Source of the DNA: Rhynochetos jubatus
Taxonomy: Eukaryota; Chordata; Aves; Eurypygiformes; Rhynochetidae
Length of the DNA stretch: 64,000 bases
Assembly: GCA_027574665.1 (NCBI GenBank)
Contig: CM050652.1
Location: 36,227,631 to 36,291,630 of the forward strand
Direction of reading: 5' to 3'
The first letter of the stretch is position 1; every line of letters begins with the position of its first letter. The notes below the pieces were generated by a model, which saw nothing but the letters and a program-made list of their open reading frames with translations, was not told the origin of the DNA and did no database searches. The translations under genes were made by a program, and so were the position numbers. Shown here in pieces: positions 52,141-64,000 of this stretch.

Positions 52141-54796
52141 ATGCTTATGAAATATTTGCATTTCCTCCTTTTGATCACACAGGAATATTTGAGAAGTATT
52201 CATGACTTTATGAATGGGGAAATGCTTCCAGCTGAACAGATTGGATTAATCTTCGGGTTGCTTTGTGCCCCACAGTTTTCCCTTTTTAAAATAGAAAGAT
52301 GACCGGGGTAAGGGGCTCAAAGATGACCTCTTGCACCTCCTTCACTCTCTGGCTTTCCTGCTCCATCTTCCCACCCAAGCACCATCCTCCTCCTTTGCCA
52401 GTACCTTGCCAGGTCATGCCAGCCCCCGTCCTCTCCACCATTTGCTCTCCAAGAAGAAAGTGCAACTGGTCTCTTGTACTTGCTTGTCCCAAAATGAGCA
52501 AAGCAGCACCCTGGAGGGGTTTGGCTGGGGCAGGGTGATAAAATGGTTGCCTCTTGGTCTGATTGGAGGAGGCAGACTGGATTTTGTTCAGCCTGAGACA
52601 CTAAACATTTGTTTTCTAAATAATGCTTAAAATATGCCCTAACATGAGGAAAGTTCCACCAGCTACACAAACTCTCAATTCGCTTTATGATGTGGATTTT
52701 CCAGTATCTCTGGGTATGACTGATATTTTTATTGATTTTTCTTGACGCTCTTTTTCCCTTTCTTTCTAATTACCTTACAACAAATCTACGTGGAAGACTC
52801 CGTCTCTAGCACACCAAATTGTTTCACCACCAAGAGAAGAAAGGTCATTTGGCAACTCTTGGAGTTGCTGTTAAAATTACCACCTACCGTAAGTGCTTGT
52901 ATGTTTTATTCCGGAGACCCTAGTTCACAAATTTTCTTTAGGTTAAAAATAAATCCACTCACTGGCATCTGCGGAGAACATTTTCCAATGTCAGAAAACT
53001 ACCCCGCAGTCAGAATAATTTGTAGCAGCCACCCAGGGAAAGGTGGGCTGGATGCCTCAGCCACACTGCGAGACAGGATGCAGTGCCGCTGCAAAGCGGC
53101 AGATGCTGTTCTTTGCTCACCGTGGTGTCACGAACCCTTCTCGTTTTTCAGCAGAATCTAAACTTACCCAGGCCCTTAAATATAGATATATAGTTTATTA
53201 GAAAGAGCCCTCAGATATCCCCGGCATCTCCCTGCGCGAGGAGGAAGAGCCCCCCTGACTCCTGACACCATCAGCCGTGGTATTCTCTGCACTCACCCAA
53301 ATGCGCTGCAGCATCAACATCAGTCACTTCAAAGAGCTCTTTCATGTGCCACATATTTTTTTATCCAGAAGGCCCAAGTGAAAGGCAAATCTGGCTGAAA
53401 CTGGCTTTATTCAGCTCGCCACTTGTGTGGCCCCTTGGAAAGGTCTCAGAAGAGTGAACAAACTTTCCATGCGCTTTCAGCGAGCAGGTGTTAAGATATA
53501 AAGGTTGTTCTGTCACCTGTTGTTAGCAGTGCAAGGTAATTAATGGCTGTTGCTCTGGGATGTGTAGGTCCTACTGAGTGAAGGATTCCCCCCGTCTGCA
53601 CTACAGAGAAGTCCTGTTCCCTGGATAGGACAGTGCATGGAGAGGGGCATTCCTCTCTGCCGAGGCTCCTGCTCACGTCTCAGGAGAGAGCCTGCCAATT
53701 GTAACGGAGCAGGTCATGCCACGGCAGGATGGGCAGCATGAACAGCTTCAGAGCTGCCCACCCCAGCCACTGCAGAACTGTGGGCTGCCCCTCACGGTGC
53801 CCACATCTGCCAGCAAGCAGCTGGGACCATGCCCAAGGTCATCATACAGGGGTTGCTCTGGGGGGGGTCAGCTCTCCTGGGAACAACATTTTGATGAGGA
53901 CAACCCAACCACATCTCAGGAGCCCGCAAGCCTGGGGAGATGTGCATAGCTGTCCCACCAGCTCCCCCTTCTCAGCCATGCAGGTGCAGTGAGGGATACC
54001 ACACTCCATATCCCCAAGCCCCTATGCAACAGCAAGAGGAGCCAGCCCAGTGGTGCCCCTTTTGGGGGCAAACTTTGATTCTGCATATCCCAGACACTTA
54101 GTGATGGAGCAGACTCACAGAAACATCTACACCACACAGTAAAATCTTCTATTTGTGCTGTCAGAGCCTTACTGTTGCCACACAGTCAACATTGTAGGTC
54201 TTTTCTGCCCAGTTCTCCCTAACTTCAGGCAAGAAGTACCTGCAAGACCTTAGTCACTGTAAGCTCCTTCTTTCCTCTACTTCCCCATCTGATGGAGCCC
54301 CTGCTCTCTGCTAAGCAGAGGGAGCCCACTAGAAGTAGGCTCTGATGTGGGCAGTTAGGTACCTAATGTAAGTCAGGATAGACCCAGTCTACATCCTCAA
54401 AAATCACTAACCGAGCCTTGCCCTAACTTCTTCATCTCCTCCAAACATGAGAACTAATTAAAAATAATAGCTCACTTTATTGGGAATCTTCTGATAAATT
54501 AACGAGAGCTGACGACATTGCTTAGCATTCAAGTGCCACCTAAAGCAACATTTGTTCTTAATGATTTATGTAGATGCAAATATTCTGGCAAATTCTCTGT
54601 TCTTGGAGCTCTGCAGGGAGAAACAAGCCAGGCGCTGCACTCTACCGTTAACCAGAAGCCAGAGGAGAAGGGAAGGCTCATACCAGATTTACTGCATATA
54701 CCTTTGTTGGCCAAACAAGGCAGGCAGCCAACAGCCTATTCCATGCAGCAACCAGGACTTCATCCTGCTTTTGCAGCCAAATGGGAATGGTGAGGC

Positions 54797-54826
54797 ATAT
54801 GGCAGGAGGTTATATGGCAGGAGGTT
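54797..54826. repeat. 15-bp perfect tandem duplication
   Basis: The unit 'atatggcaggaggtt' occurs twice in tandem without mismatch, followed by the start of a third ('ata'). The lack of divergence points to a recent slippage event. Confidence 0.9.
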
Positions 54827-57800
54827 ATACTTTGCACTCTTGATTCCTATAACAAGGTTCAAAATTTCTTGTTTACATGCTCAGAGAACAGAGGCCAAGT
54901 CTCTTCATGCTCGTAATTGCTTGGGTACAACTAGCAAGAAAGTTTGTTTTCCTCATCTAGAAAGCAATTTTATGTAGCCATTTATAAAAGTTTTTTTTTC
55001 CTTTTCTCTGTTCTTTGAATATTAAGCAGCAAGTAGAAACTGGTCCCCTAGAGGATATAATACTTTCTGCTGCCATGGACTGTTGTGTACTTACCAAAAA
55101 CATTGATTTCCTTTGGACCCAAAGATATTGCCATTTTTCTGATTGATTGAATGTGGCTGCATATTTCCAAAATACACAAAGGTGGGACAACCACAAATGT
55201 ATAATTAATGAATTGTTCTGGCCGTATTTACTACAGAAGTTACCTGAGCCTTGGCTGGAAAACACATCCATTCTGGTCTGGGCCAAGTGCATGCCAACAT
55301 GTAGTATATTTTCATTAAGATACATGATATGAATGTTTTTAAGAATCACTTGTGTTCTTCGAGTCTGCCTGCCAGAACTGTTGCCCAAATCCGTCCCCTA
55401 TTTAATCGTGAAGGAATGCTGCACAAAAGATTTGGGGTCAAAAGTGCTCAGTAAATCAATCCAGATACACTCCTAATGAGTGGTGAATTAAACAGCATTT
55501 GTTTTAAGATCAGAGGTCCTCTTGGGAGATTTTTTTGTTGCAAGCAGAATTGCTCACTTGCAGGTATCAAGAAGCTGGGAGTTAAAGCCTGTTAGGAAGG
55601 ACCAGAAGAATGTGGATCTTCTTTACTGAAAGCATGTGATTATGTGCAGACAACAGTGATAAATAGATGAGGCTCATGTCCTCCACTGGAACACCCAGTT
55701 TCTTGAATTAAGGAGAAAGAAAAATTTTGTAGCTTCAGCTGGGATGACGTTACTCTGCATTTATATCTGCAGGTTCGTATCTGTGCAGACCGCAGCACAG
55801 GGATGCAGAACAAGGAGTGTGGAGAATCTAGCTGAGGTGGAAAGGAGATGTTTGGAGTCCAGGCAGGCCAGGGAGAATGGCAGCTCACTGTGACTGCTCA
55901 GAGCAGGGCGGATGAAGCTGGCCTCTGCAGGGCTGGGCTTCCTCCTCTCCTGGGGGAGGAAGGCATGAGCAGCCAGGGCTTTTTGCCACTTTGAAGGACA
56001 ATGTGCAAAAGTTCAGGTGAAGTGTTTGAAATGAAAAGGCTTTTGCTTGCTTGCAATATCTTCTTTATTTCTAGCCTTCTGTGTTTTTGAAAACTGGTGT
56101 TTCTTCAGAGTATTAATAATTAATAATTACAGCTTTCTGGCCAATCTCTAACTTCCCATATGCCACCCTTCTCTGAGTAGGCCAGCAGGCTCATTTGCGT
56201 GTGAAGGTAGCAAGTGGGTATAACGTGTCCCCATGCAGCCTAAGCAGCTTCGTGTGGCTGCTTTACACAGCAGCGTGGGAGAGTCCCTGCACAGGCAGGA
56301 GAGAGTCACCTCTCCACACCAACAGCTGGGGAGCCATGCTCCATGCTGGGAGTAACTAAGAAACCCATGCATACAGAAGGACCTGACCATACATCGTCTC
56401 TCTATATTATCAAGAAAAATGTAGTCGGTTCCCTCTGGTGTCTGGAGAAACACGGTTAGATCCTTTCTGTTTGCACATTATTATGTTTCTGTCACACATT
56501 TCTCATTATAATTTCATTTAATTCTAGTTTGAACACATAGGCTGAGGTTCCCTTTCCCACCATAGTTCCATATTTGGACAGAAATACCCCCCAACACAGT
56601 AGTGTAACACACAATCATGGGGGGACACATGGACAAGACGATTTCCAGGTGAAGGATGTGAGTGCAGAAATTTGAAATATCCTCATAAGGAACAAAGGCT
56701 TTGAAGATTCAGTTTCCACAGAATATTTAGCAATCCATGCCCTGGGACTGAATTACTGAATTAAAAAAAGTTTTTTAAAATAAGTGACTTAAGGCTAGTG
56801 TGGGTCAAAACTTGGCATTCTCTTTCTGTGGGAAATCCTGACTTTTCCAGACAGTTTTTGTTCTGGATTGGAACAAAGCCTGAAAAAATTTTACTTTTTT
56901 TCTGGAAATTAAATTCTGAAAATATTTTGTTCTGGGAAGCTCTAACCATTGTTTTTCACTTTTCCTGAAACCAAATGCAGCAGACGTATGCTCACTGTGG
57001 GGAGGTTGTCTTCTCAAACGGCTGCCAAGTCTGACGTGCAGTGGTGTCCGAGGCGACCCCGCAGCATCCCCTGGGCTGCTCCTGCGGCGCATGGTACACA
57101 GAAACCCCTCAGCCCCATTCTTTCTTGGGCCTACAGACCTGCCACATGCCCCGCTGTGCAGCAGAGCCTGGTAGCTGTAGCTGTTGATCCAGAGCTGTGC
57201 TGCCTATCGGGGGCTGCCCAGGGACACCAAGCCTGTGAGACTGCCAAGAAAGTTTCCGTTTGGGGACGGCAAAAGTTTCCAGAATGAAAAATATTTTCAT
57301 GAAACATATTGGTTTTGACATATCACCATTAATCAATTACCTGTTCCCAACCACTTAAGAACCGTGTTGGTTTGGTGGGCGGTGAAGCACGTTACGGACA
57401 CTGGTAGTGGTTCATACGAGTCACCAGTGGGAGAAGGGAGATAAAGAGACTAACCTGTGCAGGGAGTAAGAATGAGCTTCAAAAGCTCTGAGGTGATCCT
57501 ATGGATATACACAAGCTCAGGGAATGTCACTGATAGAAGTGTGAATGTGCAACTCGTATAGGACAGGAGAAGGGCTGAAGATCTAAACATGGTCTGGGGC
57601 AACCACATTAGGATTTAGGTTATTTGTGTTGGTTGGGCACCTACATCTTTTCACTGTCCTAGACCTCCTTTGGAAAATGGGATTTGGATTTATAAGTTAT
57701 CTGGGTACTTTTGGGTTTTATCTCAATAACTTTTCTAGGAGTAACTTCAGTATTTGCACATTCCCTGTTTTACAGTGAATATTATTTATCTCCACATATG

Positions 57801-59018
57801 TCAGTTCACAAGGACGGGCCATTCAGGAAAAGACGTGGCTCATTATATAGCTGTGATGGATGGTTTCTTTATAGAAACCACTTGCATGTGAGAGAACAAC
57901 TGTTGTGTATTAAATACATTCCCTGTATTGTGCTTAGAATTCATACCTGTCGTTGAAGTAAAAATCCGAAGAGCGAGGGAAAGAGCAAGCAAGCTCATGA
58001 AATTACACAAGATATCCATGTAAATACCAAGGAATACACCATGATTTTTGTTATGACAATGAGCACCTACGGAAGTCATGATGATGTGTGCTTGAGAAAC
58101 TTGGCAAATGGGTTGGTGTGCCTGGGACTTTTTGTTCCTGTACTGGAGAAGAAGGATGAAAACTCTGCGTATTGAGGAGTTAGTTACTCATAAAGCATTA
58201 ATAGCTGGAGAGGTGCCAAATCGTTATTGTTTTTTCTGGAAAGGGTATTAGGTATTATTCAACAAGATAAGATTTTCTTTCCATGTGTCCATACCAGCTC
58301 AATATTGGAAGATGAAACACATACCTAGGAGATTACAGGCCCAGAAAACACCTTTTCCAGGAAAATGAGCTGAGTGAATCACTTCAGACAAAAATGTGTT
58401 GAAATGTTAAACAAGTGCTCTCTTGATTTAACGTTCTTATTAATTATAAAAAAGGCTCTATGAAAATGAAGACAAGTTAAGACTGATACTGTTTTATAGA
58501 ACTAGTATTTTTAAGGGAAACAATGAAATATTTTTCGACCTCAAACTAATTGGAAAATGGGGTAGAAAATTTACTAGGAAAATATTGGTCCTGTATTATT
58601 TTCCAGCAACTGAACAGTCAGAACTGACATATAGCCTCCTGCCATGGGCTGGCTAACAAAGACACAGCTCAGCAGACCTCTGGCTAGCAGAGTTGTTTTC
58701 AAACTTGGAGCCAACCGGGGTCTCTCTGAACCTTGGAGGTGGCACAGCTTGGCCATACCTCCAAAGTGAGGCTCATCCCAGTGTGGAGGTGCCCCAGATG
58801 TCCACCGCAGCATGGGAGCCCTTCGTTTGCAATGCAAGTGAGCTTAGATGATCCAAAGGCTCTGTGGAACAGCCCTAATTTCATCTTTTAAAATTATGAT
58901 TACAGTTCTTCACGTGAAGATTCTGCTTATTGAGTTCAGTGCACCCATGAGGTGGGGGGAGGAGTGGGAGGATTTTCTGTGTCCTTCCCTTCTCTCATGG
59001 GCTCCCTGCATGCATATA

Positions 59019-59043
59019 TGTGTGTGTGTATATATATATATAT
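59019..59043. repeat. (TG)n(TA)n compound microsatellite
   Basis: About five TG units pass directly into about seven TA units. It is a typical compound dinucleotide repeat, likely polymorphic. Confidence 0.9.
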
Positions 59044-60110
59044 CAATCACATGTGTATGTACAAACTGGGGGCTGGGAGCCTTAAAAGGGCAAAAGCTGG
59101 GTTCTGTTGGCTGTTGACAGGACAGGGAGAAGAATAGCTGAGCCAGGAGAGCTCCAGACAGACCCCTGCCGTGAATGGAGGAGTTTGAGGTGCCAACTGC
59201 ACCATCTGGGATTTCTTTGCCAGTTACAACCAAATTTGGGGATTTATTTTTGGCAAAAAGTCTTTGCATTTTAAAGTAGAGAGAAATGGAATGCTTATGT
59301 CCCAGATGCCCAGAGAAGCTCTGGGGCCAGCAGAAGTAGGAAAAAAAGCTAGATTTGGGCTCAGTGAGAGTGAGGAAAGGGGGAGAGTTTCTGAGAAGGA
59401 ATATCTGACCACCCAGATATGTCTCTAAGAGACACTGTCATGTTTCTGCTACTTATTTAAAAAAGCTGGAGTACTCTGGGGCTTTTTTACACAGTGAGGG
59501 AGTGGTGGAGCAGAAGACTGATGGCAGTAAGTATCTGGCAAGGTACTGGTAGGCTGAATCTAATAAAAGTAGCAGCATAGATATCTCAGGCCTTTCTGCC
59601 AAGCCATAAGGGTGTGATTACTTTTCTTGGAATATGCTGTAATCTTCCCTGAATCCACACGTATTTCAGGTATGGGAGACCAACTTTCTCCATATTTTTC
59701 TCTGACTCTGGTCAGATTCACCAGAGTTTCCAAGCTGATGCTTTGTTGTGTTTCCCTTTTCTGTTTCAGCTCTTCTTGTAATGCTATTTTATTTAAGCCC
59801 TGGTAAACTCTGGTAAGTAGGGAGGTTAGTCGTTCCTGCCCCTTGACATGAGGCATTTAGTTTCCCAGGTCTCTGGAGAGCAAGTTTAAGTTGGTGTCAC
59901 CTAATTTTGCCAGCAGAAAATCAAGCCCAGCCCATCAGACTGACAGTAAATAATTGCCACAGGATTGCATGAATATTCAAGCACATATGGGCGTCTTTAG
60001 CATGTAGTCCTTTAATGCAGGGAAATAAGCCAACACTACCACAAGTACACTGCATAAATGAGTATGTTTTGGTCTGCATATACTTATAGGGTATGTACAG
60101 GCATGTATTT

Positions 60111-60146
60111 AGAGAGAGAGAGAGAGAGAGGGAGGGAGGGAGAGGG
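60111..60146. repeat. (AG)n with (GGGA)n purine tract
   Basis: About ten AG units are followed by 'ggagggagggagaggg'. This polypurine stretch could adopt triplex (H-DNA) structure. No gene context is visible. Confidence 0.9.
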
Positions 60147-61829
60147 CAAGAGTAAACTCATCTGTCGAAAGCCAAATAAGGCAAGGTAAAAAATGCAAAA
60201 GCCCTGTTACACAGGCTTGTGCTGGTCGGTGGCACAGGAGTTACATCCCAGCTGAGGCTGCTGGGGGATCACGAATGGCCTGTTGACTTGCTGTTAAAAG
60301 TCACCCCTCCCACCCCAAAAGGCACAGCTGTGTAATAAAATCATTGCTGCCAGTGGAAACACTATTCCCTTGGCTGAGAAGCAGGGCATAGACATGGCAA
60401 GGAGCCTTCCCAAGTGGCCACAAGAAGGTGGCCTGCCCTTTCCAGCCCTCCTTTCCCTGCTTCACCTCCCCTGGGGAACACCTCTGCCTCCACTCGGCTG
60501 CAGGCAAACTCAGGCAGCACAGACCCCAGCCTCACGGTTGGCCTCACATGGCTCTGATTTCCAATTCTGCACAAGCAACAGCCACCAGCCCTGGAAGCCA
60601 ATTAGAAAGGCTGTAAAATGCCGATGGTTACAAGGCAGTTTTCTGCTGAGTGCATGGCCTGGTACTGATCACCACGGGCTCTAAGCCCAGGCTTTTCTTC
60701 TTTTGCTTCAATTACAGGGCCTTCAAAGCATCTTGTGTTTTCAGTTGCGATTGTCATCACACTTCAATGCAGTATGTGCCATGGCACGTGCGCGAGCACA
60801 GCTGGGTTTCTATACAAAACCAAAGATATTTGCTTTACAGGCCTGTACATACAGTCCCCACAATCTGCCAACAGCCAAATGTGTTGGGCTACCATTTCTA
60901 GTGGAGGATCAAAGAGTATATTTAAATGCTTCTAATTCAACATCCAAGTAACTACAGACAGTCACAGGCAATGGGGGTGGCAGGGGAGTTGGCGAGAGGA
61001 AAAGGACGTATTAAAAGAGCATGTTTGCTGGGTGTACATGTGTAAATTTGGCTGGCTGTGGGAGCCAGATGGGTGGGATGGATGCTTTTTGTGTGTGGGA
61101 CTGGAGCTGGGCAGACGGGTGCTCCCACCATCTGGGATAAGACCCTCTGTGGCAGCAGCCCCTTCCCACTCTGTGCAGGAGAGCTTCTACCACCTGACTG
61201 GGGAGCAGCAAGCTCCCAGGAAAGCTGTGGAGCACAACGTCTCCAAAGTCCACCTGTGGCACTCGGATGCATGCAGGCAGGGTGAGCAGTGCCTAGACTT
61301 TCTCCACCTCCTCCTGCCTCGAAACAGGACAGAGCAGTCTTGTCCTTGTGGTGAAAACCTGACTTCCCAATCCTGCCCTGCCAGGAGTCTGAGGACTGGT
61401 TTGGGCCTAGGCAGTGAAAGAGAAGAGTACTTCTGGTCATCTGGTGGGAATCAGCTCTCCTTCTTGCTCCATGGTTCCTCTCCAGGCAATGAGAAAGGTT
61501 TGACAGAAGTCAGGAAGACCCAAGGCACATGAACAAGCAGCCGCTTAGGTGAGGGAGGCTGGAAGCTTTTGTCTACTCATCTTGCAGTCTTTCCTCTTTA
61601 TGGATTTGTGGCAGGAGAGGGAAAACCTGCTTCCTGTGCAGTAAACAACAACAGAAAAAGCACCTGAAAATGATGACTGGAGGAGATCAAAAAAAGGCAT
61701 TATATGGGACAGCTTCAAAACAGCTCCATCTCCTCTGCTGCCCCAGAGAGAATCTCACACGGGCAGGGAATGATGCTGAAAATGACCTCTTTGTTGCATT
61801 CCTTTAATGTCCTCCTTTTGCTTCTATTA

Positions 61830-61835
61830 AATAAA
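61830..61835 (+). terminator. Orphan poly(A) signal with downstream GT element
   Basis: AATAAA, overlapping ATTAAA at 61826, is followed by 'gcgtgtgtaaag' and then 'cttgttttatttttg' 30-45 bases downstream. This looks like a complete vertebrate polyadenylation region. No plus-strand gene is recognised upstream, so it either ends an unannotated noncoding transcript or is fortuitous. Confidence 0.35.
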
Positions 61836-64000
61836 GCGTGTGTAAAGACTGTCACCTTGACTGACTTGTTTTATTTTTGTAATACAACAAATGGTATATA
61901 AATCTGAGTGCATACTATAGCAAAATCTACAGTGTGTGGTTACTGCTATTTACTGGTATAACTTATCTAAAAGCTAAAAAATTAATCAAACTCCCCAAAT
62001 TTTAGTGTATTTGAGTGGCAGGTTTCAGCGGCCCTGACCCAGTGCTGGGAAAGCCTCACAGACCCCAGCTCCGGCTGCAGGTGTGTCCTGCGGGAGGGGA
62101 CTCCAGTTCCTGACTTATGGAGAGGTTTCGGTGCAGGAGCTGAGCTGGCATCTTCACGTCACAAAACTGCCGCCGGTTGGGAGCTGCCAGCAAAGCTGGA
62201 GTGGGTGATACAGCGAGGGGACACCCACAGCAGTGAGCCAGAGCTCACTGAGCCGTGGCTGGGGTTATCCTGGGTGGTTGCCATCAGCCTGTGATGGATG
62301 TGGCTGCTCCCCAGCAGACCTACACGAAGCAGCTCAGCTCTGCTGTTCTTGAAAAGATTTAATACGCTATCCCTGCTTTAGCTGAGCACACAGCACCTGC
62401 CTTAACTTTGATTTTTCTTGGTTTTGCGTGGTTCGTGCTATGCCTGTGATGTCCTTTAAGAAGTCTTTTTCTTTTTCAATGAATGTATACAGTAGCAATT
62501 TAGCAGATCAGAAAGGATTTACTTTCTTCTTTCTTTAATAGATTTTAAAAACAAAAAGTATCTCTTTTCTTTTCCAGGGTTAACATAAGAGACCCGATCT
62601 TGTAATAACCCTGTTTCCTGGTAATGATGCAGAACAATGGACAGTGGTATGGAATAATTCTTTCCATACAGGAGTTGTAGGCTGATTTCATTGCCAGTAG
62701 AAAATACAGGACTGTAACAATTATCATAGCTTTAACCACTTCTCCACGGTTTGTGGATTTCCCTCTGATCTAGGATACTGTACGCGTAGCTGGGAAGTTG
62801 CAGCTAGCTACAGTACCTGTCAGTTTGAATTCCAGCAAACAAGTTGTACCAGATTTATGGTGTCCTGGTAAATGACTCCTTTTACAGGATATCTGTGCTC
62901 TTAAAATAAGATACAATATCAGTCAAAAGTCCAAATTCATCCTCTTTGTGCAGAGAATAGGATTTATCCAGAAGCTAGAAAGAGAGTGACAAGGGTCAGT
63001 CCCCTGAACATTGGAGCTTTCTCTCTTCAGCACACCACCAAGTTTATGGGCTATCTTTTCATGTACTGCTCATCCTGACACACTAATAATTTGGATTAAA
63101 CTGTCAGACGTCCATCTAATTGACACCAAGGAGCTGGTGGCTGTCTGCAGGTACCAGTGAGCAGCTGGCTGGTTTGAAAGCAGTGTAATGGTGATATACC
63201 CTCCTTTCTCTGTGCTGTAGCTACACCTGAGCCAGCCAAGCCTAAGGCAGAAACAATCCTGCCCCACAGTGCTGCAACCCTGGAGTGGACTGGTGGAAAA
63301 GTGGGAGACTATCTTACAGACAGGATGGGATAAACCAAATTACTCTGGATAGTTGGCTGCTTAACTGCGCTGAAGTTAGCATCAATTAAAATACAGCCAA
63401 AATGTCTTTAGCAGTCTGGGCTTGAGGATCTGGGCTCCTTCAGAAGTAGCTTCGTTCCTCTGCCCAGAGATGTCTGGGCTGCATAGGCAGCCTCTCTTCC
63501 CTGCTGCAGATAGTAATTTGGGTTCAGGACAGCACAACATCTGATATAAAAGGTAAAAGGTAGTGCCCCGCTGCACCCACGGGCTCAAAGGGCCATTGGT
63601 GAAGGTGACACAAGCCAGGGGTTCTGCTTCTGCTTCCCCACCCATTGGTGATGGGCAACTGCTCAACAATCACGTCTACTTTCCTGATTTGTTTTGTTGT
63701 GAAGCAACAGTAAAATCAGATGGGGTTAAATCAAATTTTATCTTAGTGGTATGGAGAGAGAGAGCTGCTTATGCTTCATTAGCAGAAGTTGCTTGATTAG
63801 TATAAATTAATTAGTTTTCTTTGTCCCACCACACCATGCCAAAGAGAAGATTTGCAGGAGACAAAGGCCCTTCCTTTCGCTGTCAGGTTTTTCTCTTGGT
63901 GGTGTGGAAGAAAGGCCTGATAGCACGCCCGGAAGGAGGCTGGGGACAGCTGTGCATGTGTGAGCACGAGATGCCTGTGCAAGGTGTGAGTGTGCAGGAT

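Larger units (their letters stand above)
52141..64000. other. Intergenic spacer to the window end, no gene recognised
   Basis: No exon of a recognised gene is visible on either strand. HMGA2, the usual vertebrate downstream neighbour, is not seen; its AT-hook (RGRP) coding signature is absent from the readable ORFs. The stretch has a 15-bp duplication at 54.8 kb, AT-rich possibly old repeat sequence at 56.8-57.3 kb, microsatellites at 59.0 and 60.1 kb, and an orphan poly(A) signal at 61.83 kb. Confidence 0.6.

Noticed and set aside
52742..53161. A 139-codon ORF with a hydrophobic start
   Set aside because: The hydrophobic N-terminus comes from a T-rich stretch. The rest has no recognisable family features.
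61032..61532. Long ORFs on both strands (166 and 162 codons)
   Set aside because: They overlap antisense in GC-rich sequence, have no recognised motif and no conserved splice structure.
1..64000. CRISPR arrays, operons, integrons, phage or plasmid features
   Set aside because: The sequence is vertebrate nuclear DNA. No spaced direct-repeat array or bacterial gene arrangement is present.
1..64000. Endogenous retrovirus or LTR element
   Set aside because: I saw no paired long terminal repeats, primer-binding site or gag/pol-like ORF. A library search could still find short decayed fragments.

Overview
This is a window of vertebrate, very probably avian, chromosomal DNA. The evidence is split exons with GT-AG introns, no bacterial-style gene packing, sparse interspersed repeats, and three 5'-truncated CR1 retrotransposons of the bird type. 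Their 3' ends carry the usual stretch about fast-evolving 'ccttccaaccc(a)aacc' followed by 'attctRtga' tails. Nearly all the window is intronic or intergenic. The only protein-coding gene I can support is the 3' end of MSRB3 (methionine-R-sulfoxide reductase B3) on the plus strand.

Layout: bases 1-27104 are best read as the large upstream intron of MSRB3, although its 5' boundary lies outside the window. It holds one CR1 copy (1943-2393), simple repeats, and a GC/CpG-rich block with a TATA-like box (about 17420-17720) that could be an internal promoter. The penultimate coding exon is 27105-27202. A 4986-bp intron (27203-32188) follows, then the last coding exon 32189-32353. That exon ends in the ER-retention-like tetrapeptide KAEL and a stop. 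The 3'UTR runs AT-rich to a plausible poly(A) signal at 34925 (alternative at 36203).

From about 35 kb to 64 kb I see no exon I can name. This should be the spacer towards the next syntenic gene; in vertebrates HMGA2 normally lies downstream of MSRB3. The spacer holds two more CR1 copies (36838-37050 and 44248-44371), decayed copies of what look like old amniote repeats, a CpG-enriched block near 43.6 kb, a 16-base G run, microsatellites, and a well-formed orphan poly(A) signal at 61830 that may end an unannotated transcript.

The two MSRB3 exons encode the zinc site, the substrate-binding WPSF motif and the catalytic cysteine of the reductase, so the functional core of the enzyme is here. 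The signal or transit peptide, the first CxxC pair and the N-terminal exons are not. I found no novel multi-gene system. The observations most worth following are the intronic CpG/TATA element, the orphan poly(A) signals, a possible N-glycosylation sequon in the MSRB3 tail, and several candidate regulatory or ancient-repeat islands.
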